NCBI GenBank assembly: GCA_903916165.1
Contig: CAIWVR010000286.1
Location: forward strand, 1-13,436
DNA length: 13,436 nucleotides
Direction of reading: 5' to 3'
Origin: an uncultured Hyphomicrobiales bacterium
GTDB lineage: Bacteria; Pseudomonadota; Alphaproteobacteria; Rhizobiales; Beijerinckiaceae
Positions 7,856 through 13,436 of the stretch are shown here, piece after piece; the stretch's first letter is position 1, and each line of letters starts with the position of its first letter. The translations under genes and the position numbers were made by a program. The notes beneath the pieces were generated by a model. It made no database searches, was not told the origin of the DNA, and was given only the letters and a program-made list of their open reading frames with translations.

Positions 7856-7886
7856 AAAAACGCCGGGGCAATGCTGCGGCGTTTTT
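7856..7886 (+). terminator. Intrinsic terminator of the pyrK-pyrD-like operon
   Basis: AAAAACGCCG (7856-7865) and CGGCGTTTTT (7877-7886) are perfectly complementary 10-base arms around an 11-base loop, with the T run in the right arm. It lies about 60 bases after the pyrD-like stop. The A run makes it potentially bidirectional. Confidence 0.85.
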
Positions 7887-8013
7887 CTGTTTCAGGAATG
7901 TTGCCTGACTCCATGAAGAATGATTTTTATCTCCAGGATGACATTCGTTCATTCAGTGGTTTGAAACTCGATTTAATCCATATCTGCTTCCGCAATATAA
8001 AAAGGTGTGTGCT

Positions 8014-9351
8014 GTGTCCATTGTCGATCAAGCTGTAAAAGTCAGGGCCCTGATAGAGGAAGCTCTTGCACAGCACGAGGCTGGTCGCCTGGATGCAGCC
8101 GAAGCGACTTACAAGAAAGCACTTTCTGTTTTACCTGACAATGTCGCTGCGAAACTGAATCTCGGTGTTCTAACCGCGGCCCTCGGGAAGCATGAACTGG
8201 CAATTGAATATTTTAATAGTATAATTTTGACGCAACCAAATTACGAAATGGCTTATTTTAATCGTGCAGTCTCTCTCATTGCGCTGGGAAAGACTGTTGA
8301 GGCCATCGCTAATCTGAATTACGTCTGCAAGCTTGACCCCTCTCATTACAAGGCCCACCGGGCACTTGGCTTTCTGCACCTGTCTCACTCAAGGCGCGGT
8401 GAGGCAATGGATCATTGGGCACAGACATATGAGCTGCGACGGGGCGATATTCGCACAGGCATTGGCAATCATTCTCTAAACAAATCTTCGCGAGGAAAGC
8501 TGCTGCACGATGCAGAGCAATTTCGTTTTCTGGCTTCTGTCAGCCGTGAGCGGCAAAAATTCGAGTTGCTCGCACTTGGCTACGAAACCGCTGCGAAGGA
8601 AGCGTCGAACGATATTTTTTCAGTGTCAGATGCCCTCGCAGAGTCCTTGGGGGAAGATTACAACAAGGCCATAAATATACGAAGCGCGCCGGAAATTCCG
8701 GGCGGGGCTGTCCAGGCGCGCCCCGACTATGACCAGATCATGCGCAGCTTCCATCTGGATCAGAAAGGAATCGCCTGGTTCGATGATCTCCTCACCCCCA
8801 AGGCGCTCATGGCACTGCAGCGCTATTTGCTGGAGAGTACGATCTGGCATGATTTTAGTCATATAGGCGGATTTGTCGCTTCTTATCTGGAAGATGGTCT
8901 GGCGTGCCCGCTCGTTCTTCAGATCGCGGATGAGTTGAGGCATGTATTTCCAGATATTTTGGGGCCCCATCCTCTTTGCCAGGCGTGGGCGTTCAAGGGT
9001 ATCGATGGCAATGCGGCAATTGAAGCCCACGTAGACGATGCTGATGTCAGCGTCAATTTCTGGATCACCCCGAATGAAGGAAATCTTGATGCCGCTACAG
9101 GTGGATTGGAAATTTGCAGAGAACCACCCCCTGCTTCATGGGCAATAAACGATTATAACCTTGATAAGTCTCGCGCTCATTCATATCTGGAGCAGAGAGT
9201 AGATTCGAATATCATTATACCTTATTGTGAAAATAGAGCTGTCATTTTTGATTCTCATATCCCTCACAGGTCGCATCGTCCCCAATTTATAAATGATTAT
9301 AAATATCATAGAATAAATATAACATTATTATTTGGTCGCCACAATAAGTAA
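8014..9351 (+). CDS. TPR protein with C-terminal 2-oxoglutarate/Fe(II) oxygenase-like domain
   Basis: A two-part cytoplasmic protein of 445 residues with no signal peptide. Residues about 10-145 form four tetratricopeptide repeats (for example AGRLDAAEATYKKALSVLPDN, then ALGKHELAIEYF and ALGKTVEAIANLN), a protein-binding scaffold. The C-terminal half (about 245-445) resembles double-stranded beta-helix oxygenases: the iron-binding pair His339-x-Asp341 in EAHVDDADVSVNFWITP, a GGLEI strand, a distal His418 in FDSHIPHRS, and Arg433 in HRINITLLFG placed to hold 2-oxoglutarate. The start is uncertain: GTG 8014 has AAAGG at 8001-8005 eight bases upstream and is preferred; GTG 8005 in the same frame is possible. 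The gene follows a terminator, so it is probably a separate transcription unit. The last 100 bases are strikingly AT-rich. The target of the oxygenase is unknown. Confidence 0.8.
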   Translation: MSIVDQAVKVRALIEEALAQHEAGRLDAAEATYKKALSVLPDNVAAKLNLGVLTAALGKHELAIEYFNSIILTQPNYEMAYFNRAVSLIALGKTVEAIANLNYVCKLDPSHYKAHRALGFLHLSHSRRGEAMDHWAQTYELRRGDIRTGIGNHSLNKSSRGKLLHDAEQFRFLASVSRERQKFELLALGYETAAKEASNDIFSVSDALAESLGEDYNKAINIRSAPEIPGGAVQARPDYDQIMRSFHLDQKGIAWFDDLLTPKALMALQRYLLESTIWHDFSHIGGFVASYLEDGLACPLVLQIADELRHVFPDILGPHPLCQAWAFKGIDGNAAIEAHVDDADVSVNFWITPNEGNLDAATGGLEICREPPPASWAINDYNLDKSRAHSYLEQRVDSNIIIPYCENRAVIFDSHIPHRSHRPQFINDYKYHRINITLLFGRHNK

Positions 9352-9655
9352 AAAAATTGATCAATAGTCTCTTCTCCGTGATCCGAAAAATTGCGGGCGG
9401 GTCATTGCGGCCGCACAGTCCAGAGGCAGACACCTTTCACGAGGGCATTCACGATTTGACCTTGCAATGCTGCTTTTCGGAATCAAGATGGCGTCAATCG
9501 GGTGATGACGCAGGACATAAACCGGACATATCATGGGCTCACGACAGCGCTCGGTGCGGGGGTTGACACCACCATCGTGAGCGCCCAGCCTTTGCTCAAG
9601 CGCGTGGGCATGAACGCGCTGGGCCGACAGGGCCAACATGCAAGAGGCGCAGTTC
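9352..9655. other. Gap between central block and ABC operon, no gene supported
   Basis: About 300 bases in which composition shifts from AT-rich to GC-rich. One plus-strand frame is open from 9460 into the ATPase gene and reads plausibly (GLTTALGAGVDTTIVSAQPL), but it has no good ribosome site and continues as an out-of-frame shadow of the ATPase. It may be the tail of a lost gene. No clear promoter for the ABC operon was found. Confidence 0.4.
9642..9647 (+). promoter_or_regulatory. Ribosome binding site favouring the 9656 start of the ATPase
   Basis: AAGAGG lies eight bases before ATG 9656. The alternative in-frame ATG at 9638 is preceded only by weak purine sequence. Confidence 0.5.
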
Positions 9656-10450
9656 ATGGGGGATGTATCGGGCGGGTTGATCCGCTTTTCCGCCGTTGGG
9701 AAAACGTTCCAGACCGCCGGTCGCACGTTCGAGGCGGTCGCAGGGATCCATCTCGACATCCAGGAAGGCGAGGTTGTGACCCTGGTTGGCCCGTCTGGCT
9801 GCGGCAAGTCCACGCTGCTCAACATGACTGCGGGGCTGATGGTGCCGTCGACGGGGACCGTGCTCTATCGTGGAAAGCAGGTCGCCGGGCTCAATCGTCA
9901 TGTCGGCTATATGACCCAAAGCGATCATCTGCTGCCGTGGCGCAATATCGCCAGCAACATCTCCGTGCCGCTCGAGATCAAGGGCATGGCGCGCGCCAAG
10001 GCCCGCAACCGCGTTGCGGAGCTTGTTGATCTGGTCGGGCTTGCGGGCTTTGAGTCTTCCTATCCAACGCAGATTTCGGGGGGCATGAGGAAGCGCGCAG
10101 CGCTGGCCCGGCTTCTCGCCAGCGATCCCGAAACGCTCCTCATGGACGAGCCCTTTGCCGCGCTCGACGCGCAATTGCGTCTCGCCATGCAGACCGAATT
10201 GCTGCGCGTGCGCGAGCGCTTCGGCAAGACAATTATCTTTGTGACGCATGATCCCGATGAGGCAATCTCGATCGCGGATCGTTGCGTTGTCTTCACGGGC
10301 GGTCCCGGGCGCATCGCCCAGATCATCAAAACCGGACTGCCGCGCAAGCGTGATCTTGCACGGCTGCGTTTTGATCCCCAGTTCCTGGACCTGGCGCGCG
10401 GTCTCTGGGCCCAACTGGCGCCCGTCCCGCCAGAGGAGGAGGGAGCATGA
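9656..10450 (+). CDS. ABC transporter ATP-binding protein, nitrate/sulfonate/taurine (SsuB/TauB) type
   Basis: Cytoplasmic ATPase that powers an importer of the nitrate/sulfonate/taurine/thiamine-precursor group. The start at 9656 gives 264 residues; ATG 9638 would add six. All motifs are present: Walker A GPSGCGKST (45-53), Q-loop Gln88 in YMTQSDHLLPW, the signature SGGMRKR (141-147), Walker B LLMDEP (161-166), the D-loop ALDAQ, and switch His198 in VTHDPDEA. The stop overlaps the permease start as ATGA, so the two are co-translated. The substrate cannot be read from the ATPase; the family also includes importers of pyrimidines and other small heterocycles. Confidence 0.93.
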   Translation: MGDVSGGLIRFSAVGKTFQTAGRTFEAVAGIHLDIQEGEVVTLVGPSGCGKSTLLNMTAGLMVPSTGTVLYRGKQVAGLNRHVGYMTQSDHLLPWRNIASNISVPLEIKGMARAKARNRVAELVDLVGLAGFESSYPTQISGGMRKRAALARLLASDPETLLMDEPFAALDAQLRLAMQTELLRVRERFGKTIIFVTHDPDEAISIADRCVVFTGGPGRIAQIIKTGLPRKRDLARLRFDPQFLDLARGLWAQLAPVPPEEEGA

Positions 10451-11226
10451 GTGAGCGCGTGCGCATCATTCTGATACGAGTCGCGCTGGCCCTCGCGCTC
10501 CTTTGGGCGTGGGAGCATTTCGCGACAGCCTATAAGCTTGCTTTTTACATCAGCCGTCCCAGCGATGTTTATGCGCGGATGATCCGCTGGATCGGTGATG
10601 GTACGCTCGCGGCCAATCTTTTCGTGACGGTCTATGTTGCGATCGTCGGGTTTGTCCTTGGGTCTCTGGCGGGCCTCACGGTCGGGCTCATACTGGGGCG
10701 TGCGACGACGGTTGCTCGCGTTCTCGATCCCTTTTTGATGGCTTTCTACAGCATGCCGAAAGTGGCACTCGCGCCGGTCTTCGTCCTGTGGTTTGGCGTC
10801 GATACGAGCATGAAGGTGATCTTCGTTGCGACGGTGGTCTTCTTCCTCGTTTTCACCAACACTTATTCGGGCGTTCGCAATGTGAGCCGGGAGCAATTGA
10901 CCATTCTGCGTTTGATGGGCGCATCGGAGCGGCACCTGATGATGAAGGTCGTTCTTCCCTCGGCGCTGGTCTGGGTCTTTACCGGCTTGCGGCTCTCGGT
11001 GCCTTATTCCCTCATCGGAACGATCCTGGGCGAGATGACGGCGACCAACAGGGGGCTCGGTTATCTTCTCGCCAATACGGCTGGCACGTTCGACACGGCG
11101 GGAACCTTTACGACACTCGTCGTTATCATCTTCCTGAGCATGATGCTCAATGCTGTCGTGCGGCTTCTCGAGCGCAGCCTCATGCCATGGCGCTCGGAAC
11201 AAGAAATCTCGGAAACAACGATCTGA
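10447..11226 (+). CDS. ABC transporter permease, SsuC/TauC type
   Basis: Inner-membrane subunit of the same importer. It has 259 residues with several hydrophobic segments that fit about six membrane helices (near 7-24, 58-85, 94-115, 122-142, 180-200 and 220-240, estimated by eye). The cytoplasmic EAA-type loop that docks on the ATPase is visible as LRLMGASERHLMMKVVLPSA (about 156-175), with the Gly at the expected place. A strong ribosome site, GGAGGAGGGAG, precedes the ATG. The gene ends just before a bidirectional terminator. The cognate binding protein is probably the convergent gene downstream. Confidence 0.93.
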   Translation: MSERVRIILIRVALALALLWAWEHFATAYKLAFYISRPSDVYARMIRWIGDGTLAANLFVTVYVAIVGFVLGSLAGLTVGLILGRATTVARVLDPFLMAFYSMPKVALAPVFVLWFGVDTSMKVIFVATVVFFLVFTNTYSGVRNVSREQLTILRLMGASERHLMMKVVLPSALVWVFTGLRLSVPYSLIGTILGEMTATNRGLGYLLANTAGTFDTAGTFTTLVVIIFLSMMLNAVVRLLERSLMPWRSEQEISETTI

Positions 11227-11233
11227 GCCAAGT

Positions 11234-11265
11234 GAGAAAGCCGACGCCTGCGCGCCGGCTTTCTC
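11234..11265. terminator. Bidirectional terminator between convergent ABC genes
   Basis: GAGAAAGCCG (11234-11243) and CGGCTTTCTC (11256-11265) form a perfect 10-base stem with a 12-base loop. An outer pair, CCAAGTGA (11228-11235) with TCACTTGG (11278-11285), encloses it and includes the stop of the binding-protein gene. T-rich right arms on either strand allow it to serve both the permease and the convergent gene. Confidence 0.7.
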
Positions 11266-11277
11266 GGATGTCATGCG

Positions 11278-12285
11278 TCACTTGGCTGGGGTTTCAGCCA
11301 TCTTGCTGATCTGGGTGTTGAAGAACCCCTCAAATGTGACGTTCGCCTTCGGGTTTACTGTCGTGACAAAGTCGCGAATTCCGGCTTCTTCGATGGGGCC
11401 GACAGCCGGAGATTTCGGCACGAGCTGGCCGAGGTCCTTGTAGGCAAGTTCAAAAGCCTCATCGTCAACCGTGGTCAGGCGCTTGCGCAGAAGCGCCTTG
11501 GCTTCGGCAGGATGGGTGTTGATGTAGGCAATCGCGCGCGACAGGCCACGATAGACATTGGCGGCAGCCCTCGGGTTTTTGGCCAGCCAGTCGGCATTGC
11601 CGATCAGGCACATGTAGGGCTGCCCCTTGAGGGGGGGCCATTCACCCTTGGCACCACTGTAGATCAGGAAGGCGCCGAGGCGGTCCACGCCTTGCAATGA
11701 AGCCGGCGCGGAAATGATATAGGCGTCTGCCCGCTTGTTCTCGAGCGCCGCAATCATGGGCGGGGCTGGTCCGAGGGGCAGGAGGGTCATGTCGTTTTCT
11801 GCGTTCCAGCCTTTTTTCGCGGCAATATAGCGGATGAGCATGTCGGACGAGCCGCCTGGCGTCCACGATGCGATGCGCAGGCCTTTCAGAACGTCGAGGC
11901 GCTTGTCGATCGGCGTGTCCGCGGTCAGTTTTGCCGTGGCCGCGACTTCCTTCGAAATGACGATGTCGGTCGCGAATTCTTTTGTGACGATGGCGAAGAT
12001 TGAAAGCCGGTCGCCCGCCAGCGCAGCGGTCTGCGGCAGGCCGACGAAGAAATTGAGATTGCCGGCAATGGTCGCCGAGGCGGCGGGGCCGGAGCCTGGC
12101 AACATGACGCCATCTGTGGGCGAGCCTTCCTCACGGAAGAAGCCCATGTCCTCGGCCACATAAAGGGGCGCGTAGGTCAGGCTGACGGTCGCGAGACCAT
12201 ATTTCAGCGGTGCTTGCGCGACTGCTGGGAGCGCGAAACACAGGGAGGCAAACGCCGCCCATAAGGATTGCCGACTGAAAATCAT
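11278..12285 (-). CDS. ABC transporter substrate-binding protein, NMT1/SsuA family
   Basis: Periplasmic ligand-binding protein of the NMT1/SsuA/ThiY-like group, the natural partner of the SsuB/SsuC-type ATPase and permease next door. The ATG at 12285 has AGGGAGAG immediately upstream and gives 335 residues; an in-frame ATG at 12312 is possible but lacks a good site. A signal peptide is clear (SLWAAFASLCFALPAVAQA, cleavage near residue 25). The mature protein begins PLKYGLATVSLTYAPLYVAEDMGFF, the family's first strand and helix, followed by SWTPGGSSDMLIRYIAAKKG, where a ligand-contacting loop is usual, and YIISAPASLQG. Orientation opposite to the rest of the transporter means separate transcription. 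Possible RNA structure and a small palindrome lie upstream. Ligand unknown. Confidence 0.92.
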   Translation of the reverse strand: MIFSRQSLWAAFASLCFALPAVAQAPLKYGLATVSLTYAPLYVAEDMGFFREEGSPTDGVMLPGSGPAASATIAGNLNFFVGLPQTAALAGDRLSIFAIVTKEFATDIVISKEVAATAKLTADTPIDKRLDVLKGLRIASWTPGGSSDMLIRYIAAKKGWNAENDMTLLPLGPAPPMIAALENKRADAYIISAPASLQGVDRLGAFLIYSGAKGEWPPLKGQPYMCLIGNADWLAKNPRAAANVYRGLSRAIAYINTHPAEAKALLRKRLTTVDDEAFELAYKDLGQLVPKSPAVGPIEEAGIRDFVTTVNPKANVTFEGFFNTQISKMAETPAK

Positions 12286-12289
12286 CACT

Positions 12290-12297
12290 CTCTCCCT
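12290..12297 (-). promoter_or_regulatory. Ribosome binding site of the NMT1-family gene
   Basis: Reads AGGGAGAG on the minus strand, with its GGAG core six bases before ATG 12285. It decides the start in favour of 12285 over 12312. Confidence 0.65.
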
Positions 12298-12305
12298 GTC
12301 GTGTA

Positions 12306-12321
12306 TCGGCATTGGTGCCGA
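12306..12321. promoter_or_regulatory. Small palindrome just upstream of the binding-protein gene
   Basis: TCGGCA-TTGG-TGCCGA has perfect 6-base arms around four bases, about 20-35 bases upstream of the start at 12285. It could be an operator or a leader hairpin close to the ribosome site. Confidence 0.35.
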
Positions 12322-12371
12322 CCTGTCTTACATCCGGCTGGCCAAAAGCGGCGAGCCCGCGATCTCTGTTT

Positions 12372-12455
12372 ATGTTGTGCGGTCTCTGGAGAGAGGCCGC
12401 ATCCCTTTGACATGGGTGGGCCGCATCATGCGGCGCTGTTTGGATGACACAACAT
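12372..12455 (-). promoter_or_regulatory. Nested inverted repeats, possible structured leader RNA of the NMT1-family gene
   Basis: Three sets of paired arms nest in 84 bases. The outer arms are ATGTTGTG (12372-12379) and CACAACAT (12448-12455), a perfect match. Inside are CGGTCTCT (12380-12387) with AGAGGCCG (12392-12399), eight pairs including one wobble and a four-base loop, and GCCGCA (12420-12425) with TGCGGC (12429-12434), six pairs and a three-base loop. Together they would form a three-way junction about 90 bases upstream of the binding-protein start on the minus strand. I see no conserved riboswitch core that I recognise, and no promoter is evident. It could instead be a protein operator or a remnant of a repeat. 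Confidence 0.35.
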
Positions 12456-12915
12456 CCCGCTATCGGGCTTCAGCCATACCTGCCGATCTCCCTGAGATTC
12501 ATGGGGTCACGTACGAAGTGCAACGCGGCCTGACGACTGACAGAAAAGCGCGTATGGTGTTTTCAAGCCGTGTTGATTTCGGACACGATTATTGGGCAGG
12601 TCATCGATTATAGCAAGTTGCGCATGGGTCAGTGATGAACGCGGTTTCTTTTCGGAATGTCCCGCCGGACAAGTGGACCCAGCTTTTCGTGTGTTCCGCG
12701 CTCCCGGCATCCGAAAGGCTCGACACAATAAGCATTGTGGCTCGTCTCTTGAGATTGTTCGTCCAAAATAACTGACCCTGTTTCAAGCCATCCCCCGGAC
12801 CCATTTGCCTCCTTGTCGACGTTGATAATCTTTCTTGGGATCAACGAAAAACCTACCAAGGCGCGGCAAGCTATCTCCCTCAGGCCACGATACTTTATCG
12901 CTTCATTCTATGGGT
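12456..12915. other. Gap upstream of the binding-protein gene containing an insertion-sequence relic
   Basis: This interval between the possible leader RNA and the TetR gene has no intact gene. Its middle holds the frameshifted IS30-like relic listed separately (12537-12775). The remaining 12776-12915, just downstream of the TetR stop, holds nothing I recognise. Confidence 0.5.
12537..12775 (-). pseudogene. IS30-family transposase C-terminal relic, frameshifted
   Basis: On the minus strand two adjoining frames together resemble the end of an IS30-family transposase. The first (about 12775 to 12629) reads SVILDEQSQE then AYCVEPFGCRERGTHEKLG and PLVRRDIPKR, comparable to the usual FCDPxSPWQRGTNENTNGLLRRxxPK; the glutamate at 12686-12688 matches the third acidic catalytic residue. 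That frame ends at 12629-12631. The neighbouring frame continues with LTHAQLAIIDDLPNNRVRNQ and HGLKTPYALF (to 12537), comparable to LTxxxLxxIxxxLNxRPRKxLGxxTPxEVF. The N-terminal helix-turn-helix and most of the catalytic core are missing, so the element is dead. This match is from memory of the family, not from a search. Confidence 0.55.
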
Positions 12916-13436
12916 TCAGCGTCCACCCTGTGGGGTGGCTGTCAGTCCGCCTGTTATAAAGACGATGAGTTGCGCCAGGGTTTCGTCCAGATCATGTCCG
13001 CCGTCCCTGGCCTCGCCAGACAGCACCCGCATGCGGTGCAGGTCAGCAATCGTATAAAGATATGCCCCAATCGAAAAGACCATACGCCAGTAAAGCGTTC
13101 TGGCATCTATCTCTGGCATGGCATGCTGCAGCGCAGCAACATAGCGCTGCATGGGCTCGTCATAGAGTGCGGCCCGCAGGTCCTCTGTCAGTTCCGTCGG
13201 TTCGGTGTGCAGCCGTGCCTGAAGGTTCAGGAAATGGATGCCACCTTGCCCCTGTCGCTTCAGGTCGAAAGCGGGCGTCAGATAGGCGCGGACCAAATCC
13301 TTGACCGTTGGCGGTTCGCCGTCGCGCTTTTCGAGGTTCGTGAGCAAGGCAAGCCTGTCGTGCACAAGTTGCTGGCCGCGACGAAGAAAGACCGCGCGGT
13401 AGAGCCCCTCTTTTGAACCGAAATAATGGAAGATCA
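12916..13436 (-). CDS. TetR/AcrR family transcriptional regulator (N-terminus outside window)
   Basis: Ligand-responsive repressor of the TetR family. The frame is open to the window edge; 172 residues are visible. The first visible residues, IFHYFGSKEGLYRAVFLRRG, are the end of the DNA-recognition helix and the following helix of the TetR N-terminal domain, so only about 30-45 residues are missing. The rest is the helical ligand-binding and dimerisation domain, with no motif that identifies the effector. The GTG at 13365 is not a true start because the DNA-binding helix precedes it. It is transcribed in the same direction as the NMT1-family gene but about 630 bases upstream, with IS debris between. 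It may control the importer or genes beyond the right edge. Confidence 0.85.
   Translation of the reverse strand, partial: IFHYFGSKEGLYRAVFLRRGQQLVHDRLALLTNLEKRDGEPPTVKDLVRAYLTPAFDLKRQGQGGIHFLNLQARLHTEPTELTEDLRAALYDEPMQRYVAALQHAMPEIDARTLYWRMVFSIGAYLYTIADLHRMRVLSGEARDGGHDLDETLAQLIVFITGGLTATPQGGR

Noticed and set aside
7961..8001. Possible promoter TTGAAA before the TPR gene
   Set aside because: No acceptable -10 box occurs at 16-18 bases spacing.
7853..8038. Small plus-strand frame of 61 codons
   Set aside because: It begins inside the intrinsic terminator, has no ribosome site and overlaps the TPR gene start.
9502..9640. Frame with GAGVDTTIVSA slightly resembling the C-terminus of isopropylmalate synthases
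   Set aside because: The resemblance is short and needs a gap, and the frame lacks a beginning; insufficient to call a gene remnant.
9361..9825. Minus-strand frame beginning MLSSVDLPQPDGPTRVTTSP
   Set aside because: This sequence is the well-known antisense translation of an ABC Walker A region, not a gene.
10060..11274. Minus-strand open frame of 404 codons across the ABC genes
   Set aside because: Antisense to the ATPase and permease, with a highly charged product and no recognisable domain.

Overview
The window looks like an accessory, catabolic region of a GC-rich proteobacterial chromosome, most likely alphaproteobacterial. This is inferred from gene families, gene order and codon use; there is no rRNA or other phylogenetic marker. 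It has three blocks: a GC-rich left block (1-3204), a visibly more AT-rich centre (about 4000-9351), and a GC-rich right block (9656-13436). The gaps between blocks hold long non-coding or decayed DNA.

Left block: the 3' part of a three-gene operon for a xanthine-dehydrogenase-family molybdenum hydroxylase. The order is large molybdopterin subunit (cut by the window edge), FAD subunit, 2Fe-2S subunit, with overlaps of 4 and 8 bases. The active-site loop reads PTRGAGR, so this is not a form I CO dehydrogenase. The substrate is unknown; N-heterocycles or aldehydes are typical for the family.

Centre: an orphan TctC/Bug-type periplasmic binding protein (4178-5206); then a two-gene operon (5985-7795) with its own promoter, good ribosome sites and a clean terminator, encoding a PyrK-like flavin/2Fe-2S electron-transfer subunit and a class 1B dihydroorotate-dehydrogenase-like subunit; then a TPR protein with a C-terminal 2-oxoglutarate/Fe(II)-oxygenase-like domain (8014-9351). 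The dehydrogenase keeps its FMN and catalytic residues but has changed two of the four asparagines that hold orotate in characterised class 1 enzymes, so it may act on another substrate. That is the most interesting lead here.

Right block: an ABC importer of the nitrate/sulfonate/taurine/thiamine-precursor (NMT1/SsuA) type. ATPase and permease lie on the plus strand, and the binding protein is convergent on the minus strand behind a shared bidirectional terminator. Upstream of the binding protein are nested inverted repeats that could fold as a three-way junction RNA, then a frameshifted relic of an IS30-family transposase, then a TetR-family regulator cut by the right edge.

Working hypothesis (inference): the hydroxylase and the ABC importer belong to one N-heterocycle uptake and oxidation locus, now separated by an acquired central block that itself carries a possible second heterocycle redox enzyme. 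Decayed DNA at both borders of the block and an IS relic to the right fit a history of insertions.
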